A stretch of 64,000 nt of DNA from an uncultured Paracoccaceae bacterium (GCA_937924905.1 CALDUK010000001.1:62001-126000); one strand, 5' to 3'. Counted from the stretch's first letter, positions 27,454 through 36,162 are shown. Program-made: numbers and translations. Notes: generated by a model from the letters alone, not told the origin.

Positions 27454-27507
27454 GGTGTTTTCCGGTGGAGCCTTGGGGGTGGAAGCCGAGGCACCGCTAT
27501 TGATCGT

Positions 27508-27536
27508 CATATACGCCGCGCTGTGGTGTTCCGCAA
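27508..27536 (-). promoter_or_regulatory. Likely sigma-70-type promoter of the rimP-nusA operon
   Basis: On the minus strand TTGCGG (27531-27536) and TATATG (27508-27513) are separated by exactly 17 bases, giving a start near 27501 and a leader of about 95 bases. It is the best match in the gap and correctly oriented for rimP. Confidence 0.6.
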
Positions 27537-27563
27537 GGGGGGACCGGTGAAAGCCTGTTTGAC

Positions 27564-27592
27564 GAAAAACGCCCGGCGCAAGCCCGGGCGTT
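27564..27592 (-). terminator. Intrinsic terminator of the CAP-protein gene
   Basis: On the minus strand AACGCCCGG (27584-27592) pairs with CCGGGCGTT (27568-27576) over a 7-base loop, followed by a T-run (27565-27569). It lies about 35 bases after the stop of the CAP gene and separates it from the rimP promoter. Confidence 0.8.
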
Positions 27593-27626
27593 ATTTGGGT
27601 GTAGATGGCGCGTGCGTCTCTGCGCG

Positions 27627-28259
27627 TCAGCCCACAAAATTCTGTGTCAGCCAGAAACGCCCGCAAAATCTGGCTTTGGGGTCATAGGCCACCGCTGTGC
27701 TGACGCGTGTGACGCCGCGGTCCAGAATGTTTTTCCGGTGATTGGGCGATTCCATCCACAAGTTGACGATATGCCGTGCAAGGGATGCATAGGAATGTGG
27801 CGGCAAGACCCGGCCTTCCTTGGTGGCGAATTTGCAGGACGCCGAGCTGAGAATCTTGAAGCGGCGATTGTCGATCCGGTAGCGGTGGACCATGCCGATA
27901 TTTTCAGACCCGATGCGATAGGTGACGCCCGAGGCGCGCACCCGTTGTTTCAGCGTTGCGGCACCTGGCACCGTGCTGCGGTGGGTCAACTGCTGACTTT
28001 TGGCCATCCAGATGCTGTGCTTGAGTGCCTGACGCGCCAAAGCGTTTCCGGCATTTCCCAAGTTCCGCATGCCCGCGCGGCACCGGTGGTAATTCACTTC
28101 GACGCGAATGGCCTTGTCGAGAAGGTTTTGATTAATTCGTCCGGCCGGAACGACGGTTTGCGACGCTTCTTGCGATGCATTCCGCGAACAGGCTTCCGCG
28201 ATATTCGGCAATAAAAAGCAAACTGCGGCGGCGACCGCAATAGATGCAGCTTTGATCAT
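27627..28259 (-). CDS. Secreted CAP (SCP/PR-1) domain protein
   Basis: A 210-residue exported protein with a signal peptide (MIKAASIAVAAAVCFLLPNI, cleavage probably near AEACS). The CAP domain follows: the helix INQNLLDKAIRVEVNYHRCR, SIWMAKSQQLTHRS (with the conserved His), IGSENIGMVHRY (the SENI motif) and WMESPNHRKNILDRG (the W-x-SxxHRxNIL motif). Bacterial CAP proteins are secreted or envelope-bound and mostly of unknown action. Several Cys in the mature part suggest disulfides. It has its own promoter and terminator, so it is monocistronic. Confidence 0.85.
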   Translation of the reverse strand: MIKAASIAVAAAVCFLLPNIAEACSRNASQEASQTVVPAGRINQNLLDKAIRVEVNYHRCRAGMRNLGNAGNALARQALKHSIWMAKSQQLTHRSTVPGAATLKQRVRASGVTYRIGSENIGMVHRYRIDNRRFKILSSASCKFATKEGRVLPPHSYASLARHIVNLWMESPNHRKNILDRGVTRVSTAVAYDPKARFCGRFWLTQNFVG

Positions 28260-28288
28260 TTTTCCCCAGGTCCCTCACAGATACCTTA

Positions 28289-28316
28289 TTAATACTCAAT
28301 CCTGTCATTAAGGCAA
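28289..28316 (-). promoter_or_regulatory. Likely promoter of the CAP-protein gene
   Basis: Minus-strand TTGCCT (28311-28316) and TATTAA (28289-28294) are 16 bases apart, about 30 bases before the ATG at 28259. This is the only good sigma-70-like pair in the 155-base gap. Confidence 0.5.
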
Positions 28317-28414
28317 AACAACGGCGCAGCTCCGACCTTCATTGGGTAAATGAGCACGCCGAAAAGCCTTGTAGACAAGGCGATTGGTTCCAATGGGAAA
28401 ACTTTGCCGACGCC

Positions 28415-29392
28415 TCAGAAACCGCGCGTTTTGAGAGAATCGGTGCTGCGCACAAGCTCGGCGCTGATTCCCGGTTCGGACAGCGCATGGCCTGCGCGTG
28501 GGATGATGCGCAGCTTTGAGGCGGGCCAGGCCTTGTTCAGCCGATCCGCCACGATGGGCGGGCAGATCATGTCATAACGGCCCTGCACAATGACGCCGGG
28601 GATGTCGGCGATTTTGTCGATGTTGTTTTCGATCCAGTGGTCTTCGCCCAGAAAGCCGAGGTTTGAGAAATAGTGGTTTTCCAGCCGGGCAAAGGCGCGC
28701 GCAAATTCGGCCGGGCTGTCGCCCACCGGCCCGTCGTTGCGGATCGACGCCAGCGAGTTTTCCCAACTGGCCCAGGCCCGCGCGAACCGGGTTTCGCTGG
28801 CAATGTCGCCGGTGAACAGCCGCTTTGCGTAGGCCGCGATCAGGTCGCCGCGTTCTTCTTCGGGGATCAAGGCTTCGAAGTTTTTCCAGATGTCGGGCCA
28901 GAACATTGACGCCCCACCGCCGTAGAACCAGTCAAGTTCGCCTTTGGTCATCAGGAACACGCTGCGCAATATCAGATGCGCTGCGCGGTCGGGATGCGAA
29001 ATCGCGTAGATCAGAGCAAGTGTTGCGCCCCAGCTGCCGCCGAAAACAACCCAGCGATCCAGCCCCAGTTTCTGGCGGATATGTTCGATGTCGGCGACCA
29101 GATGCCAGGTGGTGTTCGCTTCGACGCTGGCATGGGGGCGCGAGCGGCCGCAGCCGCGTTGGTCAAACAGGATCACCCGATAAGCGCGCGGGTCGAAATA
29201 CCGGCGCATGGTCGGGCTGCATCCGCCGCCTGGCCCGCCGTGCAGAACGACGACAGGGATGCCGTCGGGGTTGCCGCATTGTTCGACATAGATGCGGTGA
29301 CCATCGCCCACATCCATCATGCGCTGATCGAAAGGGTCGATCGGCGGGTAGAGATATTGTGACGCAGTCTTTTTTCCTGACGGTCGGTCCAT
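28415..29392 (-). CDS. pip: Proline iminopeptidase
   Basis: A 325-residue alpha/beta-hydrolase of the S33 family that removes N-terminal proline. Landmarks are [20 protein letters not shown] (oxyanion hole region), [29 protein letters not shown] with the nucleophile Ser in GGSWG, and [13 protein letters not shown] with the catalytic His. No signal peptide, so it is cytoplasmic. I chose the ATG at 29392 (MDRPSGKK) over the longer frame at 29422, because an AGG sequence lies at the right distance and the longer start would overlap the divergent ubiG region. Confidence 0.95.
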   Translation of the reverse strand: MDRPSGKKTASQYLYPPIDPFDQRMMDVGDGHRIYVEQCGNPDGIPVVVLHGGPGGGCSPTMRRYFDPRAYRVILFDQRGCGRSRPHASVEANTTWHLVADIEHIRQKLGLDRWVVFGGSWGATLALIYAISHPDRAAHLILRSVFLMTKGELDWFYGGGASMFWPDIWKNFEALIPEEERGDLIAAYAKRLFTGDIASETRFARAWASWENSLASIRNDGPVGDSPAEFARAFARLENHYFSNLGFLGEDHWIENNIDKIADIPGVIVQGRYDMICPPIVADRLNKAWPASKLRIIPRAGHALSEPGISAELVRSTDSLKTRGF

Positions 29393-29462
29393 AAGCGACC
29401 TATATACTGCTGCGCATGCCATGACACGGCGTTTTTACGGGGCAAACTTAACGGGGCCGAGA

Positions 29463-30209
29463 ATGGCGAAAGCAGCAGCGACAACGACCGACAGTGCCGA
29501 GATTGAAAAGTTTCAGGCCATGGCCGCCGAATGGTGGGATCCGAACGGCAAATTCAAGCCTTTGCATATGCTGAACCCGTGCAGGCTGGATTACATCACG
29601 TCGCAAATTGCGGCTGAATTTGACCGTGATCTGAGCGCCGCCCGTCCGTTTGAGGGATTGCGCATTCTGGATATCGGCTGCGGGGGCGGGCTGTTGTCTG
29701 AACCGATGGCGCGGTTGGGCGCCGATGTCGTCGGGGCCGATGCGGCCGAACGGAATATCCCGGTCGCGCAGGTCCATGCCGAGGCGCAGGGATTGAAGAT
29801 CGACTATCGCCACACCACAGCCGAAGCTTTGGTGGACGCGGGCGAAACGTTTGACGCCATTCTGAACATGGAGGTGGTCGAACATGTGTCCGATCCGCTG
29901 GCCTTTCTGACAGCCTGCCATGACTTGCTGAAACCCGGCGGGCTGATGACCTGTTCGACGATCAACCGAAACCCTAAAAGCTTTGCCATGGCAATTGTCG
30001 GCGCGGAATATGTCATGCGCTGGCTGCCGAAGGGCACGCATGAATGGTCCAAATTCATCACGCCGGACGAATTATATGGCCTATTGCAACAGGCCGGGTT
30101 GGACCCGGTGGACCGGAAAGGGTTCGTTTTCAATCCGATTGGGTGGAGCTGGCAATTGTCGGCAAAGGATCTGTCAGTGAATTACGTCACGACGTCGCTT
30201 CGTCGGTGA
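29463..30209 (+). CDS. ubiG: Ubiquinone biosynthesis O-methyltransferase UbiG
   Basis: A 248-residue SAM-dependent methyltransferase. [20 protein letters not shown] near the N-terminus and LNPCRLDYI are typical of Ubi[21 protein letters not shown] is the SAM-binding motif I, and [14 protein letters not shown] near residue 190 is also characteristic. It does both O-methylations in ubiquinone synthesis. The ATG at 29463 (MAKAAATTT) is favoured over 29421 from the usual length. Its last 23 bases overlap the end of the convergent marR gene. Confidence 0.96.
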   Translation: MAKAAATTTDSAEIEKFQAMAAEWWDPNGKFKPLHMLNPCRLDYITSQIAAEFDRDLSAARPFEGLRILDIGCGGGLLSEPMARLGADVVGADAAERNIPVAQVHAEAQGLKIDYRHTTAEALVDAGETFDAILNMEVVEHVSDPLAFLTACHDLLKPGGLMTCSTINRNPKSFAMAIVGAEYVMRWLPKGTHEWSKFITPDELYGLLQQAGLDPVDRKGFVFNPIGWSWQLSAKDLSVNYVTTSLRR

Positions 30210-30672
30210 ATTGACGTCGAAGTGCCCGGATCACGGGCAGAGCAGACTTCACCTTGTCGACGCCAATGTCACGCACTGCATCGGCCAGAATGGGCGCGAT
30301 TGCCCCGAGCGCTGCGTTGCGCGCCTTGGTTCCCGACGGGCTGATCGAGATGTGTTTTCGCCGCGCGTCGTCCCAATCCGGGCGGATATGAACGTAACCG
30401 GCCCATTCAAGTTTGCTGATCGTGTTGGTCATCGCCCCGCGAGTTACGTTGAAAGCGCGCGCCAGATCAGCCGGGGATCGTTCGCCGCCTGAACGCGCCA
30501 GCTGGTTGAGAACCGCGAAATGGCTGAGTTCCATGCCTTTGGGCAAGACTTTGGCCAAACGAGCGCGCGCCAATTGATCAGCCGCGAACAATTCGCTGAA
30601 AATGGCAATGGCCAATTGGTCGGTCTGGTCGTCAACCTCGCTCAAACTGGACCTTTCGGTAACTTCGGTCAT
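30187..30672 (-). CDS. MarR-family transcriptional regulator
   Basis: A 161-residue winged-helix repressor or activator. The DNA-binding part is visible in [20 protein letters not shown] (recognition helix) and [20 protein letters not shown], followed by the wing [11 protein letters not shown]. Length is normal. Its start overlaps the 3' end of the nitrilase-type gene by 41 bases and its end overlaps ubiG in the opposite direction by 23 bases, so both ends are embedded in neighbours. The ligand and targets are unknown; MarR proteins commonly sense phenolic compounds or oxidants. Confidence 0.88.
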   Translation of the reverse strand: MTEVTERSSLSEVDDQTDQLAIAIFSELFAADQLARARLAKVLPKGMELSHFAVLNQLARSGGERSPADLARAFNVTRGAMTNTISKLEWAGYVHIRPDWDDARRKHISISPSGTKARNAALGAIAPILADAVRDIGVDKVKSALPVIRALRRQFTDEATS

Positions 30673-31474
30673 GCGTCAAGGACGGCAAGCGTTGACGTAC
30701 ACCATCGACCTGCGACAGGTCCAGATCCACAATTGTCACGCCCGGTTCAACACCGGCATTGGCCAGAATGCGGCCCCAGGGATCAATCGCCAGCGAATGC
30801 CCCCAGGTTTTGCGGGGTCGCCCACGCGTGACCCGATGCGTGCCGGTTTGCGCGGGCGCCAGAACAAAGCAGCCGTTTTCAATGGCGCGCGCTTGCAACA
30901 AGGGGCCCCAATGGTCGGGGCCTGTGTCCGGGGAAAAGGCCGAGGGCACCGTCAATATACGTGCGCCCGCCTGAGCCAGGTTGCGGTACAGATAAGGAAA
31001 CCGCACGTCATAGCAAATTGTCAGCCCAACGGGCGTGTCATCAACCCGGGCCAGGACCGCCTGTTCGCCCGGACGATAGCCCGCGCTTTCGCGATAGGTT
31101 TCGGTGTCTGACAACGTGACATCGAACATATGCATTTTGTCATACCGCGCCGCGACCCTGCCTTGTGGCGAGACCAAGAAGGATCGGTTGGCGAACCGGT
31201 CTTCATCTTCCAGTTTCAACGCGAGTGAACCGATGATCAGCCAGACCCCAAGTTCGGCGCACAGACCGGTCAGTGCGGCAAGCGTGATGTCGTGGGCTTC
31301 GGTCGTCAGCACCGTGTTCTGGTGGGTGCGGCTGGCCGAGACGCAGTTCGTCACCTCGGGTGTCAGGATAAGCCGCGCGCCCTGTGCCGCAGCCTTACGA
31401 ATGTGGTCCGATGTGATCGCAAGGTTTTCTGCCGGGGTGTCCGAGCTGTTCAGTTGGATCAGGGCGACGCGCAT
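30632..31474 (-). CDS. Carbon-nitrogen hydrolase (Nit1/Nit2-type amidase)
   Basis: A 280-residue nitrilase-superfamily enzyme with the Glu-Lys-Cys triad in order: LILTPEVTN near residue 38, YDKMHMFDVTLSD near residue 110, and LTICYDVRFPYLYRNLAQAG near residue 152. The YDVRFP environment matches Nit1/Nit2, which repair deaminated glutathione or hydrolyse omega-amides. It abuts grxC: the grxC stop and this start are directly adjacent (31475/31474), so a glutathione-related housekeeping role is plausible, though inferred. marR follows with overlap. Confidence 0.88.
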   Translation of the reverse strand: MRVALIQLNSSDTPAENLAITSDHIRKAAAQGARLILTPEVTNCVSASRTHQNTVLTTEAHDITLAALTGLCAELGVWLIIGSLALKLEDEDRFANRSFLVSPQGRVAARYDKMHMFDVTLSDTETYRESAGYRPGEQAVLARVDDTPVGLTICYDVRFPYLYRNLAQAGARILTVPSAFSPDTGPDHWGPLLQARAIENGCFVLAPAQTGTHRVTRGRPRKTWGHSLAIDPWGRILANAGVEPGVTIVDLDLSQVDGVRQRLPSLTHDRSYRKVQFERG

Positions 31475-31732
31475 TCAGGCGGCAAGCAGCGGGTCAAGCT
31501 TGCCCGTGCGTTCAAGCGCCGCCATATCGTCGTAGCCGCCAACATGGGTGTCGCCGATGAAGATTTGCGGAACCGTATGACGCCCGCCCGCGCGTTCCAT
31601 CATTTTTGCGCGTTCGTTCTGGTCGCGTGACACATCGATTTCGGTGAAACTGACGCCCTTGGTTTTCAGCAGGCGTTTGGCGGCGTGACAATAGCCGCAA
31701 AGCGGCGAGGTATAGATTTCGACGGGTTTCAT
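31475..31732 (-). CDS. grxC: Glutaredoxin 3
   Basis: An 85-residue glutaredoxin of usual length. The dithiol active site is in YTSPLCGYCHAAKRLL (Cys-Gly-Tyr-Cys, a common variant of CPYC); the cis-proline loop is HTVPQIFIGD, and GGYDDMAAL closes the glutathione site. It reduces disulfides and glutathionylated proteins with glutathione. The ATG at 31732 has a GGAGAAG ribosome-binding site. It lies 29 bases after the comF-type gene and immediately before the nitrilase gene. Confidence 0.96.
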   Translation of the reverse strand: MKPVEIYTSPLCGYCHAAKRLLKTKGVSFTEIDVSRDQNERAKMMERAGGRHTVPQIFIGDTHVGGYDDMAALERTGKLDPLLAA

Positions 31733-31761
31733 GGGGCTTCTCCATTAAGTTGGCCCCGTAC

Positions 31762-32484
31762 TTAGGGTGATTTTTCGACCCGTGCCAGTGTGAGAACGTT
31801 CACGTGCGCGGCACCTGCGCGGAACGCGGCCTGGGTTGCGCAGGTCAGCGTCGCGCCCGACGTCATCACATCATCGACCAGACAGACGGTGCGCCCATCC
31901 AGCCTGAGCATCCGTTTTGGGTTTGGGTGCAGCGCGTTGGCCAGGTTGGCAAAGCGTTGATCGACCGACAGACCATCCTGTGACGGGGTGCGTTTCGGGC
32001 GCACAAGCGCGTCGGGGCAAAACGGCAGCCTCGTCTGGTTTGCGATGGCGCGCGCCAGTTCGGCCGCCTGATTGTAGCGCCGTGCCAAAAGACGGGTCCA
32101 GTGCACCGGGATTGGCACCAGAAGCGTGTCATCGGTCAGAACCGGCTTGCCCGCGCGCACCATCCAGCGCGCGGCGGCAGGCACAAGGTCAAGCCGGTCG
32201 CCGTGTTTCAACGCCAGAACAACCCGGCGGCCTTTGTCGCGATAGGCAAGCGCGGCCCGACCCATTGCCCAGGGCCGAGGCATAGTCAGGCAATCGTCGC
32301 AAAAGGTCGCCTGATCTTCGTCGCCCGGCAAACTGGTGCCGCAGGCGTGGCAAACCAGACCGGTCAGAAACGGCGTGTCCCGCCAGCACGGGCCGCAAAG
32401 CGCGCCGGGCAGGTCAACGCGGGTGTCGCACATCACACATTGATTGGGGTAGATGAGCGCAAGGGCCCGTTGCAATTGACGCAT
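31762..32484 (-). CDS. ComF-family double-zinc-ribbon phosphoribosyltransferase-like protein
   Basis: A 240-residue protein. The N-terminus carries two zinc-ribbon pairs (CVMCDTRVDLPGALCGPCW, then CHACG and CDDC). The C-terminal domain has a PRPP-binding loop, VCLVDDVMTSGATLTCATQA, near residue 190. Relatives (ComF, GntX) take part in DNA uptake or phosphonate and gluconate use, and the molecular activity is unclear. The ATG at 32484 (MRQLQRALAL) is chosen instead of the much longer open frame, because the extension overlaps the divergent methyltransferase gene at 32507. It heads the comF-grxC-nit-marR unit. Confidence 0.88.
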   Translation of the reverse strand: MRQLQRALALIYPNQCVMCDTRVDLPGALCGPCWRDTPFLTGLVCHACGTSLPGDEDQATFCDDCLTMPRPWAMGRAALAYRDKGRRVVLALKHGDRLDLVPAAARWMVRAGKPVLTDDTLLVPIPVHWTRLLARRYNQAAELARAIANQTRLPFCPDALVRPKRTPSQDGLSVDQRFANLANALHPNPKRMLRLDGRTVCLVDDVMTSGATLTCATQAAFRAGAAHVNVLTLARVEKSP

Positions 32485-32506
32485 CTGGCGATAGGTTCCG
32501 CGTATT

Positions 32507-33325
32507 ATGACCCAACCCCCCCTTTTGACCGACCGTTCAGCGCTGAGACTGCACCGCGCCCGGTCGCAGACGCAGCCCGTGGACTTTCTGCACAAAGAGG
32601 TGGCTTTCGAGCTGAAAGAAAGGCTCTCCGAGGTTAACAAATCGTTTAATGCGCCTTTGTTTGTCGGGGCGGTGCCACCGGTGCTGCACGCCATCTTTCC
32701 GGATGCACCCGTGATCGAAGATTTGCCCGAGCTGACGATTGAGTCCGGGAAGCAGGATCTGGTGGTGCATGCGTTCGGGCTGCATTGGGCGGATGATCTG
32801 GTGGGGCAGCTTGTGCAATCGCGGCTGGCCTTGAAGCCCGACGGGTTGTTTCTGGGCGCGATGTTCGGCGGTGCGACGCTGGAAGAGTTGCGCGTTTGTC
32901 TGGCCGAAGCGGAAACCCAGCTTTGCGGCGGGCTGTCGCCCCGCGTTTTGCCTATGGCCGATTTGCGCGATCTGGGTGGTTTGATGCAACGCGCTGGCTT
33001 TGCCCTGCCCGTGGCGGATAGTCTGAAATGGACCGTGCGCTATCCTGATCTGTCAAGTTTGGTTCGCGATCTTCGGGGCATGGGCGAAACAAATGCGCTG
33101 GCCACGCGGCATCGGGCGTTTATGGGCCGGGCCTTTTTTGAGCGGACCGAAGAGATTTACCGCACCGTTCACACCGAGGACGGGTTGCTTTCGGCGACGT
33201 TTGAAATTGTTGTCCTGACGGGTTGGGCGCCCGATGCGAACCAGCCAAAACCCTTGCGTCCCGGCAGTGCGACAACGCGGCTTTCCCAAGCTCTTGGCGT
33301 GCGCGAGACGCCCCTTAAAGATTGA
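32507..33325 (+). CDS. SAM-dependent methyltransferase-like protein, NDUFAF5 type
   Basis: A 272-residue protein with a methyltransferase fold. VVHAFGLHWADDLVGQLVQS and LALKPDGLFLGAMFGGATLE correspond to the post-motif strands of the family, and ETNALATRHRAFMGRAFFER near residue 195 is typical of the NDUFAF5/BioC-like group. The NDUFAF5 relative hydroxylates an arginine of respiratory complex I during assembly. The SAM-binding glycine motif is not obvious in the N-terminal part (no GxGxG), so the bound cofactor use may differ. It is divergent from comF with 22 bases between the starts. Confidence 0.75.
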   Translation: MTQPPLLTDRSALRLHRARSQTQPVDFLHKEVAFELKERLSEVNKSFNAPLFVGAVPPVLHAIFPDAPVIEDLPELTIESGKQDLVVHAFGLHWADDLVGQLVQSRLALKPDGLFLGAMFGGATLEELRVCLAEAETQLCGGLSPRVLPMADLRDLGGLMQRAGFALPVADSLKWTVRYPDLSSLVRDLRGMGETNALATRHRAFMGRAFFERTEEIYRTVHTEDGLLSATFEIVVLTGWAPDANQPKPLRPGSATTRLSQALGVRETPLKD

Positions 33326-33402
33326 CGCAAGCGCAGACACACGGTTGACCCGGTGTGAAATCCAATTAACTCCCCGCTATCTTAAGGAAAAAGGTATGGG
33401 CT

Positions 33403-34464
33403 ATGCTTGACGCGAAGAACATGGTGGACGCGACACAACATCTGCCCTCGGACCATCCTGTGGTCCCGCAGGAGAAGATCGGCATTTTGCTGGCCAATCT
33501 GGGTACGCCTGATGGTTATGACTATTGGTCGATGCGGCGGTACCTGAACGAATTTCTGTCCGACCGGCGCGTGATCGATTATTCGCCGTGGGTCTGGCAG
33601 CCATTGTTGCAGTCGATCATCCTGACCAAGCGGCCGTTCACCAGCGGCGCGGCGTATAAGTCGATCTGGAATGAAGAAGCGGATGAAAGCCCGCTGATGA
33701 CGATCACCAAACAGCAGGCCGCCAAGATCACCACAGCAATGCACGATCGGTTCGGCGACAATGTCGTGGTGGATTTCTGTATGCGCTACGGCAACCCGTC
33801 AACCAAGTCGAAAGTACGGGCTTTGGTGGAACAAGGGTGCCGTAAGATATTGTTTTTCCCACTTTATCCACAGTATGCCGGGGCCACGACCGCGACGGCG
33901 AATGATGAATTCTTCCGCGCGTTGATTGACGAAAAATGGGTGCCCGAGGTGCGGACTGTGCCGTCGTACTTTGCACGCGCGTCCTATATTGATGCCTTGG
34001 CGCAATCGGTTGAACGGGCCTATGCCGCGCTGGAAACAAAGCCCGACATTCTGGTCTGTTCCTATCACGGGGTGCCGAAACGGTATCTTCTGGAAGGCGA
34101 TCCGTATCATTGCCAATGCCAGAAAACGACGCGCTTGCTGAAAGAACGTCTGGGCTGGGAAAACACCGATATCAAAACCACTTTCCAGTCCCGGTTCGGA
34201 CCCGAAGAATGGCTGAAGCCCTATACGGTGGAAGAGGTCGCGCGCCTGGCCGAGGACGGAAAGAAGAACATTGCCGTCTGCGCGCCAGCGTTTTCAGCTG
34301 ATTGCATCGAAACGCTGGAAGAGATCAATGAAGAGATCAAGGAAAGCTTTGAAGAAGCAGGCGGCGAGCATTTCACCTATATTCCCTGCCTCAATGACGA
34401 CGACGCGCATATCGCGGCCCTATCCGAAGCCATCGAGGAAAGCCTGAACGGCTGGGCCACTTAA
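33403..34464 (+). CDS. hemH: Ferrochelatase
   Basis: A 353-residue ferrochelatase, which inserts Fe2+ into protoporphyrin IX in the last step of heme synthesis. Landmarks are IGILLANLGTPDGYDYWSMR near residue 25, VDFCMRYGNPSTKSKVRALV near residue 123, the metal-site region LFFPLYPQYAGATTATANDE, SYHGVPKRYLLEGDPYHCQC near residue 220 (the catalytic His in SYHG), and ETLEEINEEI near the end. The ATG at 33403 has an AAAAGG ribosome-binding site; a shorter out-of-frame ATG lies at 33396. Confidence 0.98.
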   Translation: MLDAKNMVDATQHLPSDHPVVPQEKIGILLANLGTPDGYDYWSMRRYLNEFLSDRRVIDYSPWVWQPLLQSIILTKRPFTSGAAYKSIWNEEADESPLMTITKQQAAKITTAMHDRFGDNVVVDFCMRYGNPSTKSKVRALVEQGCRKILFFPLYPQYAGATTATANDEFFRALIDEKWVPEVRTVPSYFARASYIDALAQSVERAYAALETKPDILVCSYHGVPKRYLLEGDPYHCQCQKTTRLLKERLGWENTDIKTTFQSRFGPEEWLKPYTVEEVARLAEDGKKNIAVCAPAFSADCIETLEEINEEIKESFEEAGGEHFTYIPCLNDDDAHIAALSEAIEESLNGWAT

Positions 34465-34480
34465 GCCCTGCGCCGCGTGA

Positions 34481-34633
34481 TCAGGCGTTGTCGCGACCTT
34501 CGGACCAGATCAGTGCCGCCATAGCGACAAGGGCGACACCGGCCAGAAGTGGCGTCACGGCGGTTTGACCGAAAGAAATGGCAACCATCGGGATCAGCGG
34601 GGCGACAAAGAGAAGAGCAAGCAGGATACGCAT
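34481..34633 (-). CDS. Small membrane protein, function unknown
   Basis: A 50-residue frame starting MRILLALLFVAPLIPMVAIS, with two hydrophobic segments (about residues 2-20 and 25-43, the second in AVTPLLAGVALVAMAALIWS) and a short charged end (EGRDNA). The composition looks like a real small double-pass membrane protein rather than noise, and the open frame extends far upstream, which weakens the start. No ribosome-binding site is evident. It is convergent with hemH, 16 bases from its end. No function is suggested. Confidence 0.5.
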   Translation of the reverse strand: MRILLALLFVAPLIPMVAISFGQTAVTPLLAGVALVAMAALIWSEGRDNA

Positions 34634-34829
34634 GGGGATACCGTTTAACTGATGAACACTACGATTTTGGTTGTACGAGGTTTGACGCAAAATGTCACGA
34701 AACGGGCCACAGGCCTGCCACATCATCGCCTTTTTGGGCGTCTTTTGAACACATTTCGGCCCAATAGTTCTGATCCGTGAACAATCGCACGATGGCACCC
34801 GCGATTTGGGCAGACCGGGAACCAGAATC
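34634..34829. other. Gap without recognised gene
   Basis: About 200 bases between the small membrane protein and the terminator of the L,D-transpeptidase gene. The frame of the small protein stays open backward through it but encodes nothing recognisable. It probably holds the promoter of the small gene. Confidence 0.4.
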
Positions 34830-34857
34830 AAAAAAGCGCGCCACCCGGGCGCGCTTT
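34830..34857 (-). terminator. Intrinsic terminator of the first L,D-transpeptidase gene
   Basis: AAAGCGCGCC (34833-34842) pairs perfectly with GGCGCGCTTT (34848-34857); on the minus strand six T follow (34830-34835). It stands about 25 bases after the transpeptidase stop. Confidence 0.85.
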
Positions 34858-34881
34858 GCTTTTTCCGGCCTTTGAAGGCGG

Positions 34882-35481
34882 TCAGATGATAAGCACCTGC
34901 GTGCCAACTGTCGCCATCGCGAACAGCTGGGCGATGTGTTCGTTATACAGCCCGATGCATCCGTTCGACGACCGCCGCCCGATCTTGCGCGTGTCATGCG
35001 TGCCGTGGATGCGGTAATAGGTCCAGCTTAGGTATAGCGCATGGGTCCCCAGTGGATTGTCCGGGCCCGGGCCGACGAAATCGGGCCAGTTCGGATTACG
35101 TTCCTTCATCGCCGGCGTCGGACGCCAGGACGGGCCTTCGACCTTTTGCGTCACACGGGTGCGTCCACGACGGGTCAGATCTTCGGACAAAGGCACGCTG
35201 GTAGGATACAGTTTGTAAATCGACCGATCCGAATTCCAGAAATGCAGCGACCGCGACGACAGATCGACAAGCACCGCGCCGTTGCGCGTATGGTCGAAAT
35301 ATGGACGCCAATCCAACGCCCGAAAGCTGGACGCGTTGCGCGGTACCGTCGCGATGGTGTCGCGAAACTCGGTTGTTTCCGCACCATCCTGCGCGAAAGC
35401 AGGCGTTGCTGCCGCGGCGACTGTGCCGGCGAGAAACAAACGTCGGTTCAGAAACGGGCTATCAAATCGAGACACGGGCAC
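34882..35481 (-). CDS. L,D-transpeptidase (YkuD/ErfK type), exported
   Basis: A 199-residue enzyme that cross-links or modifies peptidoglycan stem peptides. The N-terminus carries a probable Tat-type signal (NRRLFLAGTVAAAATPAFAQ). The YkuD domain ends in the catalytic motif YYRIHGTHDTRKIGRRSSNG followed by CIGLYNE, i.e. the His-x(n)-S-x-GC pattern with the nucleophile Cys. Two GTG codons are possible starts: 35481, and 35475, which is better spaced (9 bases) from the AAAGGAG sequence at 35485-35491. It is divergent from the CAP lipoprotein gene and has its own terminator. Confidence 0.9.
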   Translation of the reverse strand: MPVSRFDSPFLNRRLFLAGTVAAAATPAFAQDGAETTEFRDTIATVPRNASSFRALDWRPYFDHTRNGAVLVDLSSRSLHFWNSDRSIYKLYPTSVPLSEDLTRRGRTRVTQKVEGPSWRPTPAMKERNPNWPDFVGPGPDNPLGTHALYLSWTYYRIHGTHDTRKIGRRSSNGCIGLYNEHIAQLFAMATVGTQVLII

Positions 35482-35619
35482 TGACTCCTTTGGTCGGCGT
35501 AAACAGCGTCTTACATAGGGATTGTGGATTTGTCTCGCAATTCACGGAAGCGTTAGTTTGCCGATCTGGTTTGAACCGTTGCAAAGATGATTGTAAGGCT
35601 GGCGTGAACAGAACACAGA

Positions 35620-36159
35620 TTGGCTGAAATCTTGCGCTTTTTCCTTATCATACCTGCTTTCCTTGCTTTGGTTGCATGTTCGACCCCTGAACCCCGGTTT
35701 GGGCCTGATGGGCAGCCTTTGCCCCAAGTTTATCGGATCACATCGGGCGACGAGGCCGAGATCCAGTTCAGAATGCTGGACGGGGTGAATGCATTGCGCG
35801 AAGCGCGCGGTGCGCCGCCGGTGCAACTGTCTTCGGAATTGAATGCCGCGGCGAAAACCCATGCTCGGGATATGTCGGCGCAGAACCGGCCCTGGCATTT
35901 CGGGTCTGACGGGTCCAGCCCGATCGACAGGGTCGAACGCGCGGGCTATCGCGGCAGATTGGTCGGCGAGAATATTTCCGAAACGTTCGAAACCGAATTG
36001 CAAACGCTGGCGGCCTGGATGGATATCGAGGAATCGCGCGAGGTAATACTGGACCCCCGCGCCCGTGATCTGGGGTTTGCCTGGTTTCAGGAATCGTCGG
36101 GCAAGATTTGGTGGACCCTGGTTCTGGGCCAATCAAGCGGCGCGCGCCCGGCCAGTTGA
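35620..36159 (+). CDS. CAP-domain lipoprotein
   Basis: A 179-residue protein. The N-terminus (ILRFFLIIPAFLALVACSTP) is a lipoprotein signal with the lipobox LVAC. The CAP domain has NALREARGAPPVQLSSELNA, AAKTHARDMSAQNRPWHFGS (conserved His), RLVGENISETF (GENI motif) and ILDPRARDLGFAW. No ATG is available: the start is TTG at 35620, or TTG at 35632, which would give a more compact lipoprotein signal; neither has a strong ribosome-binding site. It lies between two YkuD transpeptidase genes, so it is likely an envelope protein. It is convergent with the second transpeptidase gene, 3 bases away. Confidence 0.8.
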   Translation: MAEILRFFLIIPAFLALVACSTPEPRFGPDGQPLPQVYRITSGDEAEIQFRMLDGVNALREARGAPPVQLSSELNAAAKTHARDMSAQNRPWHFGSDGSSPIDRVERAGYRGRLVGENISETFETELQTLAAWMDIEESREVILDPRARDLGFAWFQESSGKIWWTLVLGQSSGARPAS

Positions 36160-36162
36160 TCG

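Noticed and set aside
27325-27666. 113-residue minus-strand frame overlapping the rimP start and leader
   Set aside because: It overlaps rimP in another frame and crosses the terminator and promoter; at most a short leader peptide could be real.
33343-33358. FNR-like box (TTGAC...GTGAA) upstream of hemH
   Set aside because: The half-sites match poorly and the spacing is wrong for a TTGAT-N4-ATCAA site.
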